Positions 17,487-26,006 of a DNA stretch of 64,000 nt are shown piece after piece. Source of the stretch: UBA7446 sp038143535 (GTDB lineage Bacteria > Bacteroidota > Bacteroidia > Flavobacteriales > Flavobacteriaceae); contig JAYQMD010000001.1 of assembly GCA_038143535.1 (NCBI GenBank), positions 434,001 to 498,000 of the forward strand, in the 5' to 3' direction. The position numbers were made by a program, and so were the translations under genes. The notes below the pieces were generated by a model. It saw only the letters and a program-made list of their open reading frames with translations. It was not told the DNA's origin and did not search any database. Each line of letters starts with the position of its first letter. Position 1 is the stretch's first letter.

Positions 17487-17627
17487 GTAATCAATAAACA
17501 AAATTTTTTTTGGAGAGAGTTGCTATGAAAAATCTCTGTTGATTACAACACCTCATTATTGGTTTGTTTAATTTTGGTTAAGTTGTTCGAAGGTGCATCG
17601 TGGTTGTTGCACCTTCTTTTTTTTTTT
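17487..17627 (+). ncRNA. Candidate small RNA (or fabH leader) with stem, mini-ORF and terminator
   Basis: The stretch between htpG and fabH holds a compact unit. After a consensus promoter, GTAATCAA (17487-17494) pairs perfectly with TTGATTAC (17539-17546). Inside this, AGAGA (17514-17518) pairs with TCTCT (17533-17537). A single-stranded T/G-rich stretch of about 40 nt leads to a 9-bp terminator stem and an 11-nt T-run. The total is about 140 nt. A five-codon ORF (MKNLC) lies inside. It could be an independent sRNA of the size of known Flavobacteria RNAs, or an attenuator for fabH, which starts 42 nt later. I cannot assign it to a named RNA family. Confidence 0.55.
17589..17627 (+). terminator. 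Strong Rho-independent terminator ending the small RNA unit
   Basis: GAAGGTGCA (17589-17597) and TGCACCTTC (17608-17616) form a perfect 9-bp stem with a 10-nt loop, followed by 11 T residues (17617-17627). It is the best intrinsic terminator in the window. Confidence 0.93.
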
Positions 17628-17668
17628 ACCATCATTATTTCGTTAATTGTTAATAAATTTAATCAAAA

Positions 17669-18676
17669 ATGTATCAATCACGTATCGTAGGCCTCGGACA
17701 TTACGTTCCAGAAAACATTGTTACAAATGATGATTTGTCCAAACTTATGGACACAGACGACGCCTGGATTACCGAGCGCACAGGAATAAAAGAACGTCGC
17801 CTCATTAAAAAAGATTCTGGAGAGGGCACTACCACTATGGGCGTTAAGGCTGCTGAAATGGCACTTGAAAGAGCAGGCGTTTCCAAAGATGATATTGATC
17901 TTGTGATTTTTGCCACTCTTAGCCCTGATTTATACTTTCCTGGCTCTGGCGTGCTATTGCAAGACATTATGGGAATGGGTACGTGTCCAGCACTGGATAT
18001 TCGAAATCAGTGTTCGGGATTTGTATACGGACTATCTGTCGCTGATCAGTTTATCAAAACAGGTATGTATAAGAATGTATTGCTCGTTGGCTCCGAATAC
18101 CACTCTGGCGGTATGGATTTTACCACACGAGGTCGCACCGTTTCCGTTATTTTTGGTGATGGGGCAGGTGCTGCAGTGCTTACGCGTGAGGAAGACACCA
18201 CCAAAGGAATTCAATCAACGCATTTGTATTCAGAGGGAAAATATGCAGAGGAATTGGCCATTATTGGCCCAAGTACCAAACGATGGATCCCTGAAATTGT
18301 AGCGGATTATGACGAAGATGATATGCGCTATCATCCCTACATGAACGGGCAACTGGTATTTAAAAATGCAGTTGTTCGTTTTAGTCAAGTAATTCAGGAG
18401 GCATTGCAGAAAAACGGGAAAGACACAGCAGATATAGATTTGTTTATCCCGCATCAAGCAAATTTACGCATTGCACAATTTGTGCAAAAGAAGTTTGGCT
18501 TAAGTGACGATCAAGTCTACAACAACATCATGCGCTACGGCAACACTACCGCCGCGTCCATTCCAATAGCCATGTCAGAAGCATGGGCAGCAGGGAAAAT
18601 AAAACAAGATGATACGGTTCTACTTGCCGCTTTTGGAAGTGGATTCACTTGGGGAAGTGCGTTGATACATTGGTAA
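17669..18676 (+). CDS. fabH: 3-oxoacyl-ACP synthase III family protein
   Basis: This 335-aa thiolase-fold enzyme condenses an acyl-CoA with malonyl-ACP, normally the first step of fatty-acid elongation. The catalytic triad is visible: Cys115 in 'NQCSGFVYG', His in 'IPHQANLRI' (about residue 259) and Asn in 'RYGNTTAASIP' (about residue 290). The end 'LAAFGSGFTWGSALI' is typical. The 'DLYFPGSGVLLQ' segment places it among Bacteroidota FabH-like paralogues, so priming a special acyl chain is possible. The last 57 nt overlap the convergent symporter gene. Confidence 0.92.
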   Translation: MYQSRIVGLGHYVPENIVTNDDLSKLMDTDDAWITERTGIKERRLIKKDSGEGTTTMGVKAAEMALERAGVSKDDIDLVIFATLSPDLYFPGSGVLLQDIMGMGTCPALDIRNQCSGFVYGLSVADQFIKTGMYKNVLLVGSEYHSGGMDFTTRGRTVSVIFGDGAGAAVLTREEDTTKGIQSTHLYSEGKYAEELAIIGPSTKRWIPEIVADYDEDDMRYHPYMNGQLVFKNAVVRFSQVIQEALQKNGKDTADIDLFIPHQANLRIAQFVQKKFGLSDDQVYNNIMRYGNTTAASIPIAMSEAWAAGKIKQDDTVLLAAFGSGFTWGSALIHW

Positions 18677-20104
18677 TCCAACTCCTGAAATCCATAACAA
18701 TAGTGCTGAAATAGCCCCGTTTAGGGCCAGCACAAAAAATCCAAAATCAAAGCCATATATAGCCTTGCAAAGTGCGGAAATGCCATAGGACAAAACAGGC
18801 GCGACAACACATATATAGGGTGCCAACCCATCCCTTATTTGTTTTTTTGAAAAGATACCCAAAAGGAACAAGCCCAATAACGGTCCATATGTATACCCAG
18901 CAAAAAGCAGTAATTGGGCAATCACACTTTCGTCTCGAATGATATAATAAAACAGTACAATACTCAGCCATAAGATCACGGCCATTGTAAAGTGGATTTT
19001 TTTTCGCTGTTTAATTCCTTTTTCCCCCGATTCAACCCCCCATAAATCAATACTTGCGCTTGTTGCAAGCGATGTCATTGAGCTGTCGGCACTGCTGAAA
19101 GCCGCGGCAATAAGCCCAAAAACAAAGGCATATGCGACCACTGCTCCAAGACCTGACTGCGTGGCTACCGTGGGGAAAAGATCGTCCCCCGCTGCTGCTA
19201 TTCCTTTAGATTGCGCATAGGCACTTAAAAAGACCCCTAGAATCAAGAACATTAGGGTAACCACAACCAAAGCGATGGTAAACCAAAACATGTTTTTTTG
19301 TGCATCTTTTAGCGAACGACAACTCAAATTCTTTTGCATCATCTCTTGATCTAGTCCTGTCATGGCAAACGCAATAAGCGCACCGGCAAAAAACTGCTTC
19401 ACAAAATGCTGACCGCTGCTCCAGTCTTCCCAGAAAAACAATTGTGTATTGGGTTGTGACTGCCACCATTTCCATAAGGATTGGGTGCCTAGCTGTAGCT
19501 CAAAAAACAATGCATAGGCAGTAATTACCAAGGCAATTAGCATGCAAAGCGTTTGGGCTGTATCCGTATAAATGATGGTTTTGATACCCGATTTTTTGGT
19601 GTAGAGCCATATGCCCACTAGCGCTATTGCAGCACTTGCCCAAAATGGAACATTGAGTTCGTCTAAAGCCAGGCCGTGCAAAACTTTTAGCAACAAAAAG
19701 AGCCGAAAGCTCGTGCCGGTTAATCTAGACAAAACAAAAAATGTAGCTCCCGTTTTATAGCTTTTTTCACCAAATCGATGTTGTAAATAAGCGTAAATGC
19801 TGACCACATTCCATTTGTAATAAAGCGGTAACAAAACAGTGCCAATGCATAAATAGCCCAGCGCATACCCCAATACCATTTGCACATAGCCCAGTTGGGT
19901 GCTGGCCACCCATCCTGGAACCGAAATAAAGGTAACGCCTGATAGCGTTGCCCCGATCATTCCAAACGCAACCAGATACCAAGGCGCCTTTTTGTCAGCA
20001 GCAAAAAAAGTAGCGTTTTTGTTACTGTTGCCTGCCAAATAAGAGATGCCGTAGAGCACAACAAAATAAATAAAAAGGCAAAATATCAGCACTTGCGCGG
20101 TCAT
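18620..20104 (-). CDS. Sodium:solute symporter (SSS family)
   Basis: This protein of about 494 aa has some 13 predicted membrane helices and family signatures such as 'LGYALGYLCIGTVLLPLYYK', 'GIKTIIYTDTAQTLCML' and 'FSSADSSMTSLATS'. The last contains the sodium-site serines. The transported substrate (sugar, amino acid, proline or other) cannot be read from the sequence. The start is placed at ATG 20104, because the in-frame TTG upstream lies inside the TATATTTG promoter box. Its 3' end overlaps fabH by 57 nt in antisense. Confidence 0.9.
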   Translation of the reverse strand: MTAQVLIFCLFIYFVVLYGISYLAGNSNKNATFFAADKKAPWYLVAFGMIGATLSGVTFISVPGWVASTQLGYVQMVLGYALGYLCIGTVLLPLYYKWNVVSIYAYLQHRFGEKSYKTGATFFVLSRLTGTSFRLFLLLKVLHGLALDELNVPFWASAAIALVGIWLYTKKSGIKTIIYTDTAQTLCMLIALVITAYALFFELQLGTQSLWKWWQSQPNTQLFFWEDWSSGQHFVKQFFAGALIAFAMTGLDQEMMQKNLSCRSLKDAQKNMFWFTIALVVVTLMFLILGVFLSAYAQSKGIAAAGDDLFPTVATQSGLGAVVAYAFVFGLIAAAFSSADSSMTSLATSASIDLWGVESGEKGIKQRKKIHFTMAVILWLSIVLFYYIIRDESVIAQLLLFAGYTYGPLLGLFLLGIFSKKQIRDGLAPYICVVAPVLSYGISALCKAIYGFDFGFFVLALNGAISALLLWISGVGLPMYQRTSPSESTSKSGK

Positions 20105-20116
20105 CTCTTTTTTTGT

Positions 20117-20124
20117 CAAATATA
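20117..20124 (-). promoter_or_regulatory. TAnnTTTG promoter box of the symporter gene
   Basis: TATATTTG on the minus strand lies 12 nt before the symporter ATG at 20104. It shares a short divergent promoter region with recR. Confidence 0.6.
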
Positions 20125-20151
20125 GCGTATGTGACTATTGTTTAAATAGTG

Positions 20152-20159
20152 TATTTTTG
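20152..20159 (+). promoter_or_regulatory. TAnnTTTG promoter box of recR, four bases before the start codon
   Basis: TATTTTTG is followed by GATT and the recR ATG at 20164. The spacing predicts a leaderless mRNA and argues against the in-frame GTG at 20149. Confidence 0.6.
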
Positions 20160-20163
20160 GATT

Positions 20164-20781
20164 ATGGAAATTCCGTCTTCTTTAGTTCAGAAAGCAGTAG
20201 ATGAAATTGCTCAACTTCCAGGGATAGGTAGACGGTCTGCACTTCGAATTGTGCTTCATTTGTTACGTCAACCCAAGGATTTTAGTGCCCGTCTTTCCGG
20301 GGCCATCGCAACATTACGCGAACAAATACGTTATTGTAAAACCTGCCACAACATTTCGGATGCGGAGCAATGTAATATTTGCGCAAGCCCAATGCGCGAG
20401 CGCAATATTATTTGTGTAGTGGAGGATATTAGAGATGTTATGGCCATAGAATCTACGGGTCAATTCAAAGGTTTATACCATGTGTTGGGTGGTAAAATTG
20501 CGCCCATGGAAGGCGTAGGCCCTCAACAACTTACGATAGACGCTTTGATAACCCGTGTAGAACAAGAGAATATTGATGAAATTATATTTGCACTAAGCAG
20601 TACAATGGAAGGCGACACGACAAACTATTATATTTTTAAAAAGCTAAGCGTATTTGAATTGCGCTTCTCTGCTATCTCCCGTGGTATTGGCGTTGGTGAC
20701 GAACTTGAATATGCCGATGAACTGACACTTGGAAGAAGCATCAGTCAGCGAATTCCCTTTGAAATTTCCATGAAAAGCTAA
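20164..20781 (+). CDS. recR: Recombination protein RecR
   Basis: This 205-aa protein acts with RecF/RecO to load RecA at gaps. The helix-hairpin-helix 'IAQLPGIGRRSALRIVLHLL' region, the zinc finger 'CKTCHNISDAEQCNIC', and the Toprim segment 'ICVVEDIRDVMAIE' with 'YHVLGGKIAPMEGVGPQQL' are all present, in family order. The C-terminal 'SRGIGVGDELEYADELTLG' is typical. The ATG at 20164 gives the family-like MEIPSSLVQKAVDE start. Confidence 0.96.
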   Translation: MEIPSSLVQKAVDEIAQLPGIGRRSALRIVLHLLRQPKDFSARLSGAIATLREQIRYCKTCHNISDAEQCNICASPMRERNIICVVEDIRDVMAIESTGQFKGLYHVLGGKIAPMEGVGPQQLTIDALITRVEQENIDEIIFALSSTMEGDTTNYYIFKKLSVFELRFSAISRGIGVGDELEYADELTLGRSISQRIPFEISMKS

Positions 20782-20783
20782 GC

Positions 20784-21923
20784 ATGCAGTTATCCGTTGT
20801 TATCTTAAATTACAATGTAAAATACTTCATTGATGTATGTATTCAGAGTGTTTTGGCTGCAACAAAAGATTTGGATGCAGAGGTTATCTTGGTCGATAAT
20901 GCTTCAGAAGATGGGAGTGTTGAATGGATTTCACAACAATTTCCGCAAGTCAAACAAATTAACAACAGCACAAATGTTGGGTTCCCAAAAGGAAACAACA
21001 TTGGCGTAGCTCAGGCCAAAGGGGAATTTTTATGTATTCTTAATCCCGATACGGTAGTAGCGGAGGATACCTTTACCAGTGCGATATCCTTTATAGAAAA
21101 CAACAAGCAGGTAGCCATCATGGGCCCGAAGCTTATTGATGGTTCAGGCACTTTTTTAAAGGAATCAAAACGAGGTGTTCCAACGCCAGCGGTGGCTTTT
21201 TCTAAAGTTGCTGGACTCTACAAGATAGCCCCCAAATTGTTTGGTAAATATTATAACCTACGCCTTTCAAAAAACACATCAGGCCCTACAGATATATTGG
21301 TCGGTGCTTTTATGTTTATGCGTACCGAGCATTATCGTGGGCTCAACGGCTTTGATGAAGCTTGCTTTATGTATTCCGATGATATTGATTTGAGCTACAG
21401 GTCATTGCAGGTGGGGCAACAAAATTACTACAATGCCGATATTACGGCTATCCACTTTAAAGGTGAAAGCACACCAAAAGATTTTGCCTACCAGCTTATG
21501 TTCCGTGAGGCCATGAATTATTTTTACAACAAGCATTTTCACGTTTCAAACTTGGTAAAGGTTTGGATAAAGGCAGCCACCAACCTCTTTAGCTTTTTAA
21601 AACGAATGCGTGGGGCGCAGTTAAAAACGAGAAAACAACTTCCCTACTGTTATTGGCTTATTTCAGATGAATTGGATTTAAAAATAGGAGTAAACAAAAA
21701 CGTTTTGTTTGTGCACACTTCTGGGATAGATGGCGTTTTGGAACACAGAAACCGTCATACCGAAATTATTTTTGACCCTGAAACCATTTCATTCAAATCT
21801 TGCATTGATTTTATGGCAAAGTATGGCAAAGGATTTACATATAAATTCTTGAGTTCGGATAAAAGCCACGCTGTGGGCAGCATATCCAGTAATGCCAAGG
21901 GTGAGGTACTTGTTATGTCATAG
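20784..21923 (+). CDS. Glycosyltransferase family 2 protein
   Basis: This 379-aa GT-A fold enzyme starts with 'LSVVILNYNVKYFIDVCIQS' and the nucleotide-binding 'VILVDNASEDGS'. The 'NVGFPKGNNIG' and 'FLCILNPDTVV' (DxD-like) segments and 'GLNGFDEACFMYSDDIDLSY' are those of rhamnosyltransferase-like GT2 enzymes. The C-terminal ~90 residues are a less conserved extension. It starts 2 nt after the recR stop (TAAGCATG), so the two are co-transcribed. The donor and acceptor sugars are unknown. Confidence 0.9.
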   Translation: MQLSVVILNYNVKYFIDVCIQSVLAATKDLDAEVILVDNASEDGSVEWISQQFPQVKQINNSTNVGFPKGNNIGVAQAKGEFLCILNPDTVVAEDTFTSAISFIENNKQVAIMGPKLIDGSGTFLKESKRGVPTPAVAFSKVAGLYKIAPKLFGKYYNLRLSKNTSGPTDILVGAFMFMRTEHYRGLNGFDEACFMYSDDIDLSYRSLQVGQQNYYNADITAIHFKGESTPKDFAYQLMFREAMNYFYNKHFHVSNLVKVWIKAATNLFSFLKRMRGAQLKTRKQLPYCYWLISDELDLKIGVNKNVLFVHTSGIDGVLEHRNRHTEIIFDPETISFKSCIDFMAKYGKGFTYKFLSSDKSHAVGSISSNAKGEVLVMS

Positions 21924-21943
21924 CGAAAGCCACTATTAATTTG

Positions 21944-21951
21944 TACTTTTG
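21944..21951 (+). promoter_or_regulatory. TAnnTTTG promoter box before the E2 gene
   Basis: TACTTTTG ends 13 nt before the ATG at 21965, in an A/T-rich gap after the glycosyltransferase gene. Confidence 0.55.
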
Positions 21952-21964
21952 AAAAAAAATTAAA

Positions 21965-23314
21965 ATGCCCATTTATCAGCTTGTTTTACCCGCTATGGGT
22001 GAGAGTGTTTCTGAAGCTACCATCACACAGTGGTTAAAGAAAGTAGGCGACACTGTTGCTGCTGATGAAGCTCTAGTAGAGGTCGCAACCGACAAAGTTG
22101 ATTCTGAAGTTGCGAGTGAATACGCAGGCACAATAAAAGAAATTCTGCATCCTGTTAATGCTGTTGTTGGTGTTGATTCCCCCTTAGCCATAATCGAAAC
22201 AGAGGAGGCGGTGGCACAAGACGTGGTGCCAACAGTTGCGCCAAAGGCAGTCCCTGCTCCAGCAGCTCCGACCCCCAAAGCGCCTGAAAAAGTGGCGGAC
22301 ACGCCCCAGCAATACATGGATCAAGCGCAAGACTTGATAAAGCCCGTTAATCCCGTTGTTGAAGGACAAAAGCGTTTTTACTCACCACTTGTAAAAAATA
22401 TTGCCAAAGAAGAAAATATTTCAGCACAAGAATTAGCCACCATTCCGGGTAGTGGAAAAGATGGCCGTGTGACTAAGAGCGATATTTTAGCCTTTATAAA
22501 AAACAGAAAAGCCCCTGATGCTGCAAGTACTCAGCCCAGAGTTGCTGCTTCACCAAAAGCCACAACTGCAGCTACCACACCTCCTGTATCTTTCACAAAA
22601 AGCCCTACAGACGAGGTTGTGTCCATGACGCGGATGGAGCAAATTATTTCTGACCACATGATGCACAGCCTTAAAACCTCGGCTCATGTGCAGTCGTTTA
22701 TTGAAATAGACGTGACCAAGCTCTGGAATTGGCGTGAAAAAGTAAAAAATCAATTTGTCAAGCAGCATGGAGTTAAACTAACCTTTACGCCCATATTCTT
22801 GCACCTGGTTGCACAAGTGCTTCCTGAGTTTCCTTTGTTGAATGCTACCCTAGACGGCACCAGTATTATCAAGAAAAAAGACATAAACCTCGGTATGGCA
22901 ACAGCTTTACCCGATGGTAATTTAATTGTTCCTGTTATCAAACAGGCCGATACACTAAGTCTTATTGGATTGGCTAAGAAAGTACACGATCTGGCTTCAA
23001 ACGCACGCAACAATGTGCTAAACCCAGACGATGTGAAAGGCGGTACCTATACGGTAACCAACGTAGGTATGTTTGGCAGTCTTACAGGAACACCCATAAT
23101 CAATCAGCCACAACTTGCCATTTTGGCATTGGGTGCCATTCGCAAGGTTGCTGCAGTATTGGAAACAGAAAATGGCGATGTTATTGCCATACGCCAGCAA
23201 ATGATGGTGTCGCACAGCTATGACCACCGCATTATCAATGGTGCTATGGGCGGCATGTTTCTCTTGCGCCTAAAGCAGCGCATTGAAAACTGGGACGAAA
23301 CGCAAACAATTTAA
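21965..23314 (+). CDS. 2-oxoacid dehydrogenase E2 (dihydrolipoamide acyltransferase)
   Basis: This 449-aa protein has the three-part layout of an E2. An N-terminal lipoyl domain carries the lipoylated Lys in 'EVATDKVDSEV' (around residue 43). A Pro/Ala-rich linker follows, then an E1/E3-binding domain 'FYSPLVKNIAKEENIS..LATIPGSGKDGRVTK'. The catalytic domain runs from about residue 220. The active-site motif HRxxDG reads HRIING (H421, N425), so the catalytic Asp is Asn; see findings. No E1 or E3 gene is nearby. Branched-chain or pyruvate substrate cannot be decided. Confidence 0.9.
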   Translation: MPIYQLVLPAMGESVSEATITQWLKKVGDTVAADEALVEVATDKVDSEVASEYAGTIKEILHPVNAVVGVDSPLAIIETEEAVAQDVVPTVAPKAVPAPAAPTPKAPEKVADTPQQYMDQAQDLIKPVNPVVEGQKRFYSPLVKNIAKEENISAQELATIPGSGKDGRVTKSDILAFIKNRKAPDAASTQPRVAASPKATTAATTPPVSFTKSPTDEVVSMTRMEQIISDHMMHSLKTSAHVQSFIEIDVTKLWNWREKVKNQFVKQHGVKLTFTPIFLHLVAQVLPEFPLLNATLDGTSIIKKKDINLGMATALPDGNLIVPVIKQADTLSLIGLAKKVHDLASNARNNVLNPDDVKGGTYTVTNVGMFGSLTGTPIINQPQLAILALGAIRKVAAVLETENGDVIAIRQQMMVSHSYDHRIINGAMGGMFLLRLKQRIENWDETQTI

Positions 23315-23315
23315 T

Positions 23316-24086
23316 ATGGAACTTTCGCTAACACGCCCTTTGTGTTTTTTTGATTTAGAAACAACAGGCGTTAATGTCGCCAAAGACAGGGTAGTGGAAA
23401 TATCCATCTTAAAGGTTTTTCCAAATGGAAATAAAGAATCCAAAACATGGTTGGTAAATCCAGAAATGCCCATACCACCACAAACTACAGCCGTCCACGG
23501 AATCACAGACGAAAAAGTAGCCAACGAGCCCACATTTAAACAGTTGAGTAAAGATATTTACAATATGATTAAAGGGTCCGATTTGGCAGGATTTAATTCC
23601 GATCGCTTTGATATCCCACTGCTGGCGGAAGAGATGTTACGTGCTGAAATTGATGTGGATTTTAAAAAGTATTTAACGGTAGATGTGCAAACCATTTTTC
23701 ATAAAATGGAAAAGCGAAACTTGTCAGCTGCCTATAAATTCTACTGCGGAAAAGATTTAGACAATGCGCACAGTGCTGAGGCCGATACCAAGGCAACATA
23801 TGAAGTATTGAAATCTCAAATTGAAAAATACGACGAACTCGAAAACGATGTTTCCAAACTAAGTGCCTTCTCTACAAGAAGAAAAAGCGTTGATTTTGCA
23901 GGCTTTGTTATCGTGGATGCAGACGGAGACGCTGCTTTTAACTTCGGAAAGCACAAAGGGAAAAAAGTGGTTGAAGTATTGGAACGTGAATCCGGCTATT
24001 TTAGTTGGTTATTGAATGCAGATTTCCCACGCTACACCAAAAAGGTGCTCACGGCCATTCGTTTAGAAACCATGAACAACGCATGA
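23316..24086 (+). CDS. 3'-5' exonuclease of the DnaQ/DEDDh type
   Basis: This 256-aa protein is an exonuclease-T/DNA polymerase III epsilon-like nuclease. The DEDDh motifs are present: Exo I 'CFFDLETTGVN', Exo II 'GFNSDRFDIPLL' and Exo III 'NAHSAEADTKATYEVL'. A C-terminal region after residue 200 carries 'FNFGKHKGKKVVEVLERESGYFSWLL', a short motif often appended to such nucleases. The start at ATG 23316 lies right after the E2 stop. The next gene overlaps its TGA (ATGA). It could act in proofreading or repair. Confidence 0.85.
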   Translation: MELSLTRPLCFFDLETTGVNVAKDRVVEISILKVFPNGNKESKTWLVNPEMPIPPQTTAVHGITDEKVANEPTFKQLSKDIYNMIKGSDLAGFNSDRFDIPLLAEEMLRAEIDVDFKKYLTVDVQTIFHKMEKRNLSAAYKFYCGKDLDNAHSAEADTKATYEVLKSQIEKYDELENDVSKLSAFSTRRKSVDFAGFVIVDADGDAAFNFGKHKGKKVVEVLERESGYFSWLLNADFPRYTKKVLTAIRLETMNNA

Positions 24087-24694
24087 AAATTATTTGTATT
24101 GGCAGAAATTATGCAGCTCACATTGACGAACTAGACAATGTTCGACCCGATGAACCTGTAATTTTCATCAAGCCCGATACCGCTATAGCCCAACCCAATC
24201 TTCCTTTTTTTATTCCTGAATTTTCAAATGAAGTACATCACGAGGTGGAGGTCTTGGTGCGTATCAACCGTATTGGAAAGCACATTCAGTCCAAGTTTGC
24301 ACACAAATACTACGACCAAATAGGCTTGGGAATAGATTTTACCGCTCGCGATATTCAGCAGCAACTTAAATCAAAAGGGCTGCCTTGGGAAAAAGCAAAG
24401 GCTTTTGACGGATCGGCACTTGTAGGCAAATGGTTTGACAAGTCTATTTTGGGTGATTTGGGCAAACTTCCCTTTTCACTTCAAAAAAACGGTGAAGAGG
24501 TTCAAGCAGCAGACACCAGTCTGATGTTGTGGCCTATAGATGAAATTATTGCATATGTTTCTAAATATTTTACGCTTAAAATAGGCGATATTATCTTTAC
24601 GGGTACGCCAGCTGGCGTCAGTCAGGTTGTTAAGAATGATCGTCTGGAAGGTCATCTAAACGGACAAAAAGCCTTTTCCTTAATAGTCAAATAG
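24083..24694 (+). CDS. Fumarylacetoacetate hydrolase (FAH) family protein
   Basis: This 203-aa protein matches the small FAH fold (YcgM/FAHD1-like). Signatures are 'IICIGRNYAAHIDEL', 'PVIFIKPDTA', the metal-binding 'EVHHEVEVLVRI' (E-x-E), 'GIDFTARDIQQQLKSKGLPW' and 'IIFTGTPAGV'. These enzymes hydrolyse or decarboxylate beta-keto acids such as acylpyruvates or oxaloacetate. The precise substrate is unknown. It overlaps the exonuclease gene by 4 nt and abuts cinA. Confidence 0.9.
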   Translation: MKIICIGRNYAAHIDELDNVRPDEPVIFIKPDTAIAQPNLPFFIPEFSNEVHHEVEVLVRINRIGKHIQSKFAHKYYDQIGLGIDFTARDIQQQLKSKGLPWEKAKAFDGSALVGKWFDKSILGDLGKLPFSLQKNGEEVQAADTSLMLWPIDEIIAYVSKYFTLKIGDIIFTGTPAGVSQVVKNDRLEGHLNGQKAFSLIVK

Positions 24695-25945
24695 ATGCGG
24701 GCGGATATCATTACTATCGGAGATGAGATTTTAATAGGTCAGGTAGTGGATACCAACGCTACTTATCTTGGAAAGATGCTTAACAATATTGGTATTGAAG
24801 TACGCCAAATACATACCATATCTGATAATAAAGAAGCTATTTTAGATGCGTTTGCTAGGGCTCAAAACCAAGTTGATTTGGTGGTCATGACAGGCGGACT
24901 TGGTCCCACAAAAGACGATATTACCAAACACACGTTATGTGCGTAATTTGACGACACCTTGACCTTTTATCCAGATGTGATGGCACATATTGATGAGTTG
25001 TTCCGAAAATATGTCAAAGCGCCAGTTAACGATTTAAATAGGGGGCAAGCCATGCTTCCTTCTAGCTGTACACAACTCTTTAATGCACATGGAACGGCCA
25101 TGGGCATGTGGATGCAGAAAGAAAAGACCGTCTTTGTATCCCTTCCGGGGGTTCCTTTTGAAATGAAACATTTGGTACAGGAGAAATTAGTTCCATTAAT
25201 AAAGGCAACTTTTTCCTTACCTGCCCGTGTGAATAAAACAATGATGACTTATGGGCTTGGTGAAAGCATCATTGCAGAAAAAATAAGCGATTGGGAAGCT
25301 ACCTTACCCCAACACATTAAGTTGGCCTATTTGCCTAATCTTGGACGGGTACGCTTGCGTTTGTCTGCACGTGGGACAGACCAAACCGCGCTCCGAAATG
25401 AAATAGATGCGTTATTTGAAGACTTATATCCGCTTTTAGGGGACTATATAAAAGGTTTTGAATCTGAGCAACCCATTGAAATGCAAATTGGAACAGCCTT
25501 GACCCAGAAAGGCTGGACATTGGCCACGGCCGAAAGCTGTACAGGTGGCGCATTAGCCACTTTGTTTACACAGCATCCTGGCGCGTCAACTTTCTTTAAG
25601 GGAACTGTAGTGAGTTATGCTACGGATGTAAAACAGCAGTTGTTGGGCGTACGGCAACAAGACATAGAACAGCACACTGTGGTCAGTGAACCCGTGGCTT
25701 TGAGCATGGCAAAGGGTGTTGTTCGCCAAACGGGTGCAGATGTTGCCATTGCCACCACTGGAAATTTTGGCCCCACACAAGGTGAGTCAGATGTGGAAAT
25801 TGGCACGGTGGTTATTGCGATCATAGCTCCAAATATCGAATATGTAGAGACGTTTATCTTTGGGAAACACCGCGAACGCAACTTGCGCAAAACCCTAAAT
25901 AAAGCACTTGAGTTGTTGCACAACAAATTAGCATCTGAACTTTAG
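24695..25945 (+). pseudogene. cinA: CinA-like competence/damage-inducible protein, interrupted by an in-frame TAA
   Basis: The full frame of 416 codons encodes an N-terminal MoaB-like domain ('ADIITIGDEILIGQVVDTN', 'VVMTGGLGPTKDDITK') and a C-terminal NMN-deamidase-like domain ('LATAESCTGGALATLFTQHPG', 'FKGTVVSYATDVK'). Codon 84 (24944-24946) is TAA, where the family has an aromatic residue in a 'CxYF' context (here 'LCA*FDDTL'). Both halves are otherwise well conserved and in the same frame. A change of TAC or TAT to TAA explains it. It may be a sequence error or a fresh mutation. The start follows the FAH stop directly (TAGATG). Confidence 0.88.
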
Positions 25946-25977
25946 TTAAAAAATTTTTTTAACACACCATATTTTCC

Positions 25978-25985
25978 TAAGTTTG
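25978..25985 (+). promoter_or_regulatory. TAnnTTTG promoter box of the rpmB-rpmG-DUF4295 operon
   Basis: TAAGTTTG lies 21 nt before the rpmB ATG at 26007, in an A/T-rich gap with a T-run at the expected -33 distance. Confidence 0.6.
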
Positions 25986-26006
25986 CACCCTGTTAAAAAA
26001 GATATC

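Noticed and set aside
20149..20163. GTG start five codons upstream of recR
   Set aside because: It overlaps the TATTTTTG promoter box, and the ATG at 20164 gives the family-like N-terminus.
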